A stretch of DNA of 64,000 nt from Anabaena catenula FACHB-362 (lineage in GTDB: Bacteria; Cyanobacteriota; Cyanobacteriia; Cyanobacteriales; Nostocaceae). Within the stretch, counting starts at the first letter, position 1. Every line of letters starts with the position of its first letter. Made by a program: the position numbers and the translations under genes. The notes beneath the pieces are model-generated. The model did no database searches, was not told the origin of the DNA, and worked only from the letters and a program-made list of their open reading frames with translations. Of this stretch, positions 57,448-64,000 are shown one piece after another. Where the stretch lies: contig NZ_JACJTQ010000023.1 of assembly GCF_014698735.1 (NCBI RefSeq), positions 1 to 64,000 on the forward strand, read 5' to 3'.

Positions 57448-60400
57448 ATGAACGATAAAAAGTCTTCTGAACCAATCCAATCCGATACCAAAGCTGTAGA
57501 AGTCGGGGAAGAAAAACAGCAGACTCAAAGCAATAAACTATTTCCAATTGTCGGGATTATAGCCTCTGCGGGGGGATTAGAAGCATTCACCGAACTGCTA
57601 GAGAATTTACCAATCGATACTGGGATGGCATTTGTACTGATTCAGCACTTAGACCCCAATCATCAGAGCCTACTGACTGAGATTCTAGCTAAGACAACTC
57701 CGATGCCTGTCCACGAAGCGCACTCTGGCATAGCCATAGAACCGAACCAAGTCTACATTATTCCCCCGAATACGAAAATGACCCTAGAGCAAGGGATATT
57801 AAAACTCGTACCCCGTGAGAAAGTTGAAGGGAGATACAGGCCAGGTGATGCCTTTTTAAATTCATTGGCAGCAGAACAGGGAAACAAAGCAATTAGTGTT
57901 GTCCTATCTGGAAGTGATGCAGACGGCACAATGGGAACACAGGCAATTAAGGCAGCCGGCGGTATTACCTTTGCTCAGTCTGAAACATCGGCTCAATTTC
58001 GGGAAATGCCGAGCATTGCCATAGCCACAGGTCATGTAGACTTCATTTTGTCACCACAGGAAATTGCCGCAGAACTAGCAAAAATTGCTCTTCATCCCAA
58101 CTTTACCCGGTCGGTTCTTTCACCAACAGTCGAGCCACTTACAGAAAGTCAGGAAGCTCTACCCACAATCTTTACTTTACTGCAAAGTGCTACCGGAGTT
58201 GACTTTAGCCGCTACAAGCAAACTACCTTAAAACGGCGACTTGATCGACGGATGATGTTGTACAATCTGGAACGGTTGGAGGATTACGTCGATTATCTCC
58301 AAAACCATCCGGCTGAAGTACAGGCTTTATACCAGGAGATTCTCATCAATGTCACCAGTTTTTTCCGTGATAGTGAAGCTTATCAAGCCTTAAAGGAGAG
58401 AGTATTTCCGAGTATTGTTAAGGGTAAGTCAGTACAGTCGCCAATTCGGATCTGGGTGACAGGATGTGCCACTGGTCAGGAAGTTTACTCCATTGCTATT
58501 TGCTTGTTAGAGTTTTTGGAAGATGTCATTTCCAAACCTACTATCCAAATTTTTGCTACAGATATTAATGAAATAGGAATCGAAAAAGCCAGGTCAGGTA
58601 TTTATAAGCAGAACGAAATAACTGATGTTTCACCAGAACGGCTCAGACGTTTTTTTATTGAAGTAGAGGGCGGATATCAAATCAGCAAATCAATTCGTGA
58701 ACAGTGTATATTTGCAAGACAAAACTTGATTAGTGATCCACCATTTTCCAATCTGGATCTGATTACTTGTCGGAATTTGCTGATTTATTTAGAATCTGGT
58801 TTACAAAAGCAGTTAATGACAATTTTCCATTACAGTCTTAAGCCCACAGGATTTTTGATGTTAGGTAACTCAGAGAGTGCGGGAGAATTCTCAGACTTAT
58901 TTGCCTTAGTAGATAGAAGGAACAAGATTTATTCTAAGAAATTAGTACCTACTAATCTGAATTTTAACTTTTCCAGGGGCAACTATCCCGTAGCGAGAGT
59001 AAACCTTGACAAGAAAATAAGTGATAAGTCTTGGGATATTGATGATTTGCACAAAGAAGCTGACCAAATTGTCTTAAATCGTTATGCCCCAATTGGTGTT
59101 TTGATCAGCGACAATATGGATATTCTCCAATTTCGCGGAGATACCAGTTTTTATTTAAGACCTGCTCCAGGTCAGCCCAGCTTCAATTTGCTGAAAATGG
59201 CTCGAAAGGGCTTACTAGAAGAGTTGCGTACCGCAATTCATCAGTCCAAAAGGCTCGATGTTTCCGTAAGAAAGGAAAATTTACAGATTGATGGCAGTGA
59301 ATTGCCCAGGAAAGTTAATGTTGAGGTGATTCCGGTCAAAACTCCCTTAGCAGTAGAAACTCGCTACTTTCTTGTCTTATTTGAAGATGTACCTTCATTA
59401 GCAGAGCAAATTGCCATAACACCTGAAAATCAAGAACAGGGAGACATAGTTTCGGAAATAGTTCGATTCAAACAGGAACTGGTAGCCGCTAAACACGAAC
59501 TTGCTCTGACTCAAGAGTATTTAGAATCGATGATTCAGGAGCAGGAAGCCACAACTCAAGACTTGAAAGTGGCAAATGAAGAAATTCTGTCCAGCAACGA
59601 AGAACTACAAAGTACTAATGAAGAGTTGCAAACAGCAAAAGAAGAGGTTCAAGCAACCAACGAAGAACTGAAAACAACCAACGAAGAACTGCAAAGTCGA
59701 AATCTGGAATTACACCATGTCAACAACGATCTGTTGAATTTGCTCAGTAGTGTGAATATTCCTATTTTAATATTGGCAAATGATTTACGGATTCGGCGCT
59801 TCACTCCCACAGCACAGCAACTCCTCAATTTGATTCCCACAGATGTGGGGCGACCATTTAGTGATATTCGCTCCACAATCAATGTTGCTAATTTAGAGTC
59901 ATTGCTATTAGAAGTGATTGACACCCTGAATGTCAAAGAACTAGAAGTGCAAGACCAGCAAGGGCATTGGTATAATCTGCGAATTCGACCTTACAGGACT
60001 ACAAACAATCAAATTGATGGCGTAGTGATGGTATTGGTAGATATTGATGCCATTAAGCGTAGCGCCCAGCAGCTAGAACAGTCCCGTAATTATGCCGAAG
60101 CCATCGTGGAAACTGTGCCACAACCTTTAGTGGTGATTGATTCTAGTTTACGAGTTGTGACAGCCAATCACGCTTTTTATCAAACGTTCCAAATTTCATC
60201 AGCACAAACAGAGCAGCAACTAATATTTGAGCTAGGAAACGGTCAGTGGAACATTCCCAATCTGATCACGCTCCTAGAAGAAATTTTCCTCAAAAATATT
60301 CGGCTTCACGACTTTGAGGTAGAGAGCGTCTTTGAGAAAATTGGGTACAGAATTATGCTGCTCAATGGTTGTAAAATTATTCAAAAAGACAATGAACCGA

Positions 60401-61671
60401 TGATTCTGTTGGCAATTCAGGATATCACGCAGCAGAAGCAGTTCGCGGCAGAACGCGCCCAGTTATTGGCTCAGGAGCAGTCAGCCCGCTTGCAAGCAGA
60501 GGTATCTAACCGCGCCAAAGATGAGTTTTTATCTATTCTCTCCCATGAACTCCGCAACCCGCTTAATGCCATGTTGGGGTGGTCTCAGTTACTCCGCACG
60601 CAAAGTCTTGGGGCAGATCAAATTTCTCAGGGACTTGAAGTCATCGAGCGCTGCGCTAGGGCGCAAACCCAACTAATTGAGGATCTCTTAGATATTTCGC
60701 GCATTACGACTGGTAAACTCCGTCTGAACAATAGCCTAATTGATCTCGTTCCTGTAATTGGTTCAGCCCTTGAAGTTGTGCGGTTGTCCGCAGGGGCTAA
60801 AAACATTGAGATTGTATCTGATCTGCAACCTGCAATTGGAAAAGTACTGGGTGATTTAGACCGCTTGCAACAGATTCTCTGGAATTTGCTTTCTAATGCT
60901 GTTAAATTTACCCCTGAGGGGGGACGTGTTGAAGTCACTCTGGAACGTGTTGATTCCCAAGCCGAGATTCGAGTTAGTGACACGGGTATTGGTATCGCTA
61001 ATGACTTTCTTCCTTATGTTTTTGAGCGCTTCCGGCAGGCTGATAGCACCAAAACTCGCGCCTATAACGGAATTGGTTTGGGACTATCGATTGTCCGTTA
61101 TTTGGTCGAACTTCATGGTGGTACAGTTTATGCAGAAAGTCCAGGTGAGGGGCTAGGATCAACCATAATCGTTAGGCTACCGCTTTCTTCCACTATCAAG
61201 GAGAACTGGTTGCCGAGTGATTCAGGGGTGAGAGCCTTGACAGAAGGTCTAGAATCAAGGACTGATGATCTGCCGTCACTGGAGGGTTTACGTGTACTAG
61301 TTGTGGATGATGAGGCAGATATGCGTGAATTACTGATGACAATGCTGGAAGGGTATGGGGCCCAGGTAAGGACGGCTATATCTGCTCAGGACGCATTCTC
61401 AATACTCACAACTAACCCTGGCATATATGATGTGCTGCTATCTGATATTGGGATGATGAAAGAGGATGGCTATAGTTTAATCCGGCAGGTGCGATCGCTC
61501 ACTGCTGAAGCCGGAGGACAAATTCCCGCAGCAGCGTTGACGGGATACGTTCGTGATGAGGAATGCCAAGAAGCTTATTTGGCAGGTTTCCAAATGCACA
61601 TGGCTAAACCTATTGATTTATCTCAACTGGTAATCATGGTGGCGAATCTAGCTGGACGAGGTAAAAATTGA
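57448..61671 (+). CDS. CheB-CheR-PAS-histidine kinase-receiver hybrid sensor
   Basis: 1407 residues. Order: CheB methylesterase (~31-215; catalytic S40 in IIASAGG, H67 in QHLDPNH, D157/159 in LSGSDADG); CheR methyltransferase (~245-500; SAM site VTGCATGQEVYSIA); Glu/Gln-rich coiled coil (~665-760, EELQSTNEELQTAKEEVQAT); two PAS regions (~770-1010); HisKA with H1033 in ILSHELRNPLNAM; HATPase (NLLSNAVKFTPEGG, GIGLGLSIVRYL); receiver with D1333 in LLSDIGMM. It combines receptor methylation-type enzymes with two-component phosphorelay; the signal is unknown. No MCP gene is nearby. It is a complete, large cytoplasmic protein. Confidence 0.95.
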   Translation: MNDKKSSEPIQSDTKAVEVGEEKQQTQSNKLFPIVGIIASAGGLEAFTELLENLPIDTGMAFVLIQHLDPNHQSLLTEILAKTTPMPVHEAHSGIAIEPNQVYIIPPNTKMTLEQGILKLVPREKVEGRYRPGDAFLNSLAAEQGNKAISVVLSGSDADGTMGTQAIKAAGGITFAQSETSAQFREMPSIAIATGHVDFILSPQEIAAELAKIALHPNFTRSVLSPTVEPLTESQEALPTIFTLLQSATGVDFSRYKQTTLKRRLDRRMMLYNLERLEDYVDYLQNHPAEVQALYQEILINVTSFFRDSEAYQALKERVFPSIVKGKSVQSPIRIWVTGCATGQEVYSIAICLLEFLEDVISKPTIQIFATDINEIGIEKARSGIYKQNEITDVSPERLRRFFIEVEGGYQISKSIREQCIFARQNLISDPPFSNLDLITCRNLLIYLESGLQKQLMTIFHYSLKPTGFLMLGNSESAGEFSDLFALVDRRNKIYSKKLVPTNLNFNFSRGNYPVARVNLDKKISDKSWDIDDLHKEADQIVLNRYAPIGVLISDNMDILQFRGDTSFYLRPAPGQPSFNLLKMARKGLLEELRTAIHQSKRLDVSVRKENLQIDGSELPRKVNVEVIPVKTPLAVETRYFLVLFEDVPSLAEQIAITPENQEQGDIVSEIVRFKQELVAAKHELALTQEYLESMIQEQEATTQDLKVANEEILSSNEELQSTNEELQTAKEEVQATNEELKTTNEELQSRNLELHHVNNDLLNLLSSVNIPILILANDLRIRRFTPTAQQLLNLIPTDVGRPFSDIRSTINVANLESLLLEVIDTLNVKELEVQDQQGHWYNLRIRPYRTTNNQIDGVVMVLVDIDAIKRSAQQLEQSRNYAEAIVETVPQPLVVIDSSLRVVTANHAFYQTFQISSAQTEQQLIFELGNGQWNIPNLITLLEEIFLKNIRLHDFEVESVFEKIGYRIMLLNGCKIIQKDNEPMILLAIQDITQQKQFAAERAQLLAQEQSARLQAEVSNRAKDEFLSILSHELRNPLNAMLGWSQLLRTQSLGADQISQGLEVIERCARAQTQLIEDLLDISRITTGKLRLNNSLIDLVPVIGSALEVVRLSAGAKNIEIVSDLQPAIGKVLGDLDRLQQILWNLLSNAVKFTPEGGRVEVTLERVDSQAEIRVSDTGIGIANDFLPYVFERFRQADSTKTRAYNGIGLGLSIVRYLVELHGGTVYAESPGEGLGSTIIVRLPLSSTIKENWLPSDSGVRALTEGLESRTDDLPSLEGLRVLVVDDEADMRELLMTMLEGYGAQVRTAISAQDAFSILTTNPGIYDVLLSDIGMMKEDGYSLIRQVRSLTAEAGGQIPAAALTGYVRDEECQEAYLAGFQMHMAKPIDLSQLVIMVANLAGRGKN

Positions 61672-61672
61672 G

Positions 61673-61700
61673 CAGGGTGCAGGGTGCAGGGTGCAGGGGG
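61673..61700. repeat. GCAGGGT heptamer array
   Basis: About three GCAGGGT heptamers immediately follow the stop of the hybrid kinase gene. Confidence 0.8.
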
Positions 61701-61708
61701 GAAAGAGT

Positions 61709-61975
61709 CTATTTTGCTCTTTTGCTTCTCCTACGCCTGATTTTTCTTAGCAGTATCTTTAGATAACGAACAGTCAAATAACGTCGATACTTCTGGGCGA
61801 CTTCTTTACCTACCAATAGCACACCTAACCAAAATATAATTTCCGCAAAAACCAATAACGCTGGTACTAATAAGGCTTTTTGAGCTACGGAAATAGGTAG
61901 AAATGGCACAATTACAGCGATCGCCAGCCACGGGAAAAATGAGACAATAATTAAAATCAAACCCAGCTTTTGCAT
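61709..61975 (-). CDS. Small two-helix membrane protein (transporter-suffix type)
   Basis: 88 residues with two membrane helices (~3-27 and 35-57) and a strongly basic C-terminal tail (LLRKIRRRRSKRAK). The IVSFFPWLAIAVIVPFLP and LLVFAEIIFWLGVLLVGKEV blocks match the small 'transporter suffix domain' family, which also occurs at the end of some transporters. No partner transporter is adjacent. Inner-membrane, role unknown. Confidence 0.85.
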   Translation of the reverse strand: MQKLGLILIIVSFFPWLAIAVIVPFLPISVAQKALLVPALLVFAEIIFWLGVLLVGKEVAQKYRRYLTVRYLKILLRKIRRRRSKRAK

Positions 61976-62159
61976 AATTCCTGATTGTTACAAAATCTGA
62001 GTTTAGTGTTTTTATCTGTTTGGCTGGAGTGGTTTACCTTACATTGTGGATTTTTTGTTTCACGCAGAGACGCAGAGGCGCAAAGGAAAGAGCGCAAAGA
62101 ATTGTTTATTTCGTTTGCATAAAATTCCTGAGTAGTGAAATTATAGAGCTACAATTGCG

Positions 62160-62351
62160 TTGCCAGGAGCTAACCTGTCAGAAGCCAATCTGCTCCAAGC
62201 TAACCTGTTCCAAACCAACCTGTTCCAAGCCGACCTTTCAGAAGCCAATCTGTTCCAAGCTAACCTGTTCCAAACCAATTTGGATCAAGCTAATCTTCAG
62301 GGCGCAAACCTTACCGCAGCGATGATGCCTGATGGTACAATTCATCCTTAA
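62160..62351 (+). CDS. Pentapeptide-repeat ORF, possibly truncated
   Basis: 63 residues starting at TTG 62160; there is no ATG. About eight A(N/D)Lxx units (GANLSEANLLQANLFQTNLF and so on) would form a right-handed beta-helix stack, ending LTAAMMPDGTIHP, a common C-terminal end of cyanobacterial pentapeptide proteins. A stop lies in frame only 21 bases upstream, so the gene may be a 5'-truncated remnant. The preceding 62060-62100 is a GCAGAGGCGC-type repeat. Confidence 0.55.
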   Translation: MPGANLSEANLLQANLFQTNLFQADLSEANLFQANLFQTNLDQANLQGANLTAAMMPDGTIHP

Positions 62352-62546
62352 ACATAGAGCAAAAATAAATACTCAAATACTTGCTCAAACTTCTCTAAAT
62401 TTTAGAAAAGTACGTTGTTTCCGTACTTGGATTTGGCTTTTTGTATATGTATAATTAAATTAATGCAGAAAACTAAGGTTAAAATACAACAGAAGTTATG
62501 CACTACTTAAAAAGTTTAGTCAAATTTTGTATGGAGGGAATACTAT

Positions 62547-62762
62547 ATGTTACAAACCATTGAAGGAATTTATAAACATGGACAAGTTGAACTGGTTGAA
62601 ATACCAGAGGGAATTAGTGAAAGTCCAGTATTTGTAACTTTCTTAGCTACAAAACCCACCACTTGGCCAGAAATAATTCTGCAATATCAAGGGACAGAAG
62701 AAAGTATCATTTTTGAGTCATATCGAGATGAGCTATTACCACCAAAGGAAGTAGAATTTTAA
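62547..62762 (+). CDS. Antitoxin-like protein upstream of VapC
   Basis: 71 residues. It starts with TIEGIYKHGQVELVEIPEGI, a beta-rich N-terminus typical of cyanobacterial antitoxins paired with PIN toxins. A GGAGGG ribosome-binding site lies 8 bp ahead of the ATG. The gene ends 2 bp before the PIN-domain gene, as expected for a toxin-antitoxin operon where antitoxin is made first. Likely binds the VapC toxin and the operon's own promoter. Confidence 0.8.
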   Translation: MLQTIEGIYKHGQVELVEIPEGISESPVFVTFLATKPTTWPEIILQYQGTEESIIFESYRDELLPPKEVEF

Positions 62763-62764
62763 TC

Positions 62765-63173
62765 ATGGGATATCTACTTGATACTTGCGTAGTTAGTGAT
62801 TTTGTTAAGGGAGAAGAAAGCACCCTCAAGAAATTAAAATCTATCTCTCCTGCGGATATTTTCATTTCATCTTTAACAGTTATGGAGTTGAAATATGGAT
62901 TAGCAATTAATCCACAACGCGCCGTTAAAATCCAACCATTAATTGAGACATTCTTAAATTCAATTACAATTTTAACTTTTGGCTCCAAAGAAGCGGAGCA
63001 ATCTGCCGAAATCAGAAGTTTTTTGAAAATATCAGGCTCGCCTATAGGTGCTTATGATGTACTTATCGCAGCAACAGCAATAACTCAATAATCACATTAT
63101 CGTCACATCTAATGTGAGAGAATTTCAAAGAGTACCCCATTTGCAAATTGAGAATTGGCGTTCCGCTTCTTGA
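62765..63173 (+). pseudogene. VapC-type PIN-domain toxin with C-terminal frameshift
   Basis: The first frame (62765-63091, 108 residues) has the PIN acidic residues D6 (YLLDTC), E41 (VMELKYG) and D98 (AYDVLIAA), then stops after AITQ. The family's last block appears in the next frame: NNHIIVTSNVREFQRVPHLQ to a TGA at 63171-63173. The shift is near 63085-63092, in AATAACTCAATAATC. An intact toxin would be about 136 residues. The shortened product lacks the final conserved TSNxREF strand, so the RNase is probably inactive, or the frame is a sequencing error. Confidence 0.85.
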
Positions 63174-63203
63174 ATTGCAATTATCTTTCCTGGCTCTTTG
63201 CTT

Positions 63204-63311
63204 CTATTCATCATCGCCAAAATCAGGTTCAACATCAAGAGCGCGTAATGGTTCTGCTAATCTTTCTGCGCGTCGTTTTTCTCTTGAAATTTTTACTATA
63301 TATGCGCGCAC
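63204..63311 (-). pseudogene. Short C-terminal-like fragment, possibly Uma2-type
   Basis: 35 codons from a GTG at 63311 (VKISREKRRAERLAEPLRAL, then DVEPDFGDDE). The basic helix with RAERLAxxLRAL and an acidic end resembles the tail of Uma2-family nucleases. The frame extends a little upstream without an ATG. It is more likely a remnant than a gene. Confidence 0.3.
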
Positions 63312-63389
63312 AGATTTATAATCATAACATAAGTGTAATTTACTTTTTACGTCTTGTCAAGTCTTGACATGAAAAAAAACAGAAACATA

Positions 63390-63431
63390 CATCCTGTACA
63401 TCCTTAAATCCTGGATATCCTGATTTTGACC
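63390..63431. repeat. Right end of the AATCCTGATTCAGACA repeat family
   Basis: CATCCTGTACATCCTTAAAT followed by CCTGGATATCCTGATTTTGA matches the right half of the elements at 41858-42062 and 44758-44901. No left half is present. Confidence 0.7.
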
Positions 63432-63435
63432 AATC

Positions 63436-64000
63436 TTAATTCTTAATTCCCGTCGTCGCAATACCTTGAATAAACTGCTTTTGTCCAATCAGAAATAACA
63501 CCATCACAGGTACAGTAGAAATTGTCACTGCTGCCATCATCAACGGCCAATTATTGGTAAATTGTTCTTGAAATTCTGCCAATGCTAACTGCACCGTTCT
63601 TAATTCCGGGCGTGTAGTAAATACTAAAGGCTTAAATAAATCGTTCCATTCCCCAATAAAGGTGAACAAAAACAGCGTTACTAAAGCTGGACGTGCTAAA
63701 GGTAACATGATGCGCCACAAAATTTGCAGTCGGTTCGCGCCATCAATGGCTGCTGCTTCTTCCAATTCTATGGGAATTGTCTGGAAATATTGACGTAACA
63801 GAAAAATTCCAAAGCCGTTTACCGCAGAGGGTAAAATCAAAGCCCAGTAGGTATTGATCATGTGTCCCCACTTCAACACCAAAAAGATGGGAATCACCAA
63901 TAACTGAAAGGGAATCACCAAGGTTGCCAATACCACTAACAGCAGCGCTTGTCTACCCCAAAATTTCAGCCTGGCGAGGGCGTAACCTGCCAAAGCAGAT
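63436..64000 (-). CDS. Carbohydrate ABC transporter permease, MalG-like (5' end outside window)
   Basis: The last ~188 codons are present; the frame runs off the window edge, and the TTG near 63993 is internal, not a start. Membrane helices are at GRQALLLVVLATLVIPFQLL, INTYWALILPSAVNGFGIFL and later segments. The EAA loop EEAAAIDGANRLQILWRIML contacts the ATPase. The end IQKQFIQGIATTGIKN-like (QKQFIQGIATTGIKN) is typical of MalG-type permeases. It forms half of the channel of a sugar importer with a MalF-type partner, presumably encoded beyond the window. Confidence 0.94.
   Translation of the reverse strand, partial: SALAGYALARLKFWGRQALLLVVLATLVIPFQLLVIPIFLVLKWGHMINTYWALILPSAVNGFGIFLLRQYFQTIPIELEEAAAIDGANRLQILWRIMLPLARPALVTLFLFTFIGEWNDLFKPLVFTTRPELRTVQLALAEFQEQFTNNWPLMMAAVTISTVPVMVLFLIGQKQFIQGIATTGIKN

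Noticed and set aside
63155-63367. 70-residue plus-strand ORF after vapC
   Set aside because: Overlaps the out-of-frame end of vapC and a minus-strand fragment; composition not protein-like.

Overview
The window is chromosomal DNA of a filamentous, heterocyst-type cyanobacterium (Nostocales-like). Evidence: a full-length hetR at 49.3 kb, cyanobacterial/plastid genes (ftrC, Tab2-like protein, plant-type ferredoxin, Mfd, LptA/B/F with cyanobacterial neighbours), very frequent HIP1 octamers (GCGATCGC), an AT-rich composition, and many short tandem heptamer repeats (STRR) in the gaps. I cannot name the genus. I see no tRNA, rRNA or CRISPR array and no prophage. The genes are mostly housekeeping, on both strands, in short transcription units.

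Layout. 0-6.9 kb: small membrane proteins, a [2Fe-2S] ferredoxin, Tex, and a ClC-CBS-USP chloride channel/transporter. 6.9-8.5 kb: a scar in which a degenerate insertion sequence with 17-bp terminal inverted repeats lies between two broken genes (a WD40 fragment on the minus strand and an AAA-like fragment on the plus strand). 8.5-13.2 kb: PmbA/TldE-like protein, Tab2-like RNA-binding protein, monoacylglycerol-lipase-like hydrolase, acyltransferase. 13.2-19.1 kb: a 990-residue Roco protein (LRR-Roc-COR), a DUF6765-like protein and an unknown 481-residue protein. 19.3-24.6 kb: GH38 alpha-mannosidase overlapping a DUF58 gene; ftrC overlapping a DUF309 gene. 24.8-28.9 kb: lptA, lptB and an lptF/G-type permease for lipopolysaccharide export, then a low-complexity single-TM protein. 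29.1-36.5 kb: mfd, a CNNM/CorC-type protein, and a two-gene cassette of an SMC/RecF-type ATPase and a TOPRIM-like protein. 36.5-46.2 kb: aldo/keto reductase, rpiA, SLH protein, dxs, FGE-sulfatase-type protein, zinc alcohol dehydrogenase, PiT phosphate transporter. 46.7-50.2 kb: a coiled-coil/DMT transporter fusion followed by hetR. 50.6-56.6 kb: Cys-repeat secreted protein, rpsD, moaA, SPOR-like and FecR proteins, a DUF3102-like protein, pterin dehydratase. 57.4-64 kb: a giant CheB-CheR-PAS-kinase-receiver hybrid, small membrane protein, pentapeptide-repeat ORF, a toxin-antitoxin pair whose VapC toxin is frameshifted, and the 3' part of a sugar ABC permease.

The most striking theme is repeat-driven remodelling. 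The heptamer CAGGAGT is arrayed at five loci, and at two of them (3.8 and 54.9 kb, opposite orientation) it is joined to the same ~70-bp single-copy module. At 36.3 kb a CAGGAGT array sits inside the 3' end of the TOPRIM-like gene, and the displaced C-terminal codons can still be read ~100 bp downstream. A second family with inverted ends (TTGTCTGAATCAGGAT) occupies three consecutive intergenic gaps at 41.9-44.9 kb. Short dispersed repeats are also translated in frame inside alpha-mannosidase, Mfd and the phosphate transporter. The ATPase/TOPRIM-like pair is the best candidate for a little-described (probably anti-phage) system.
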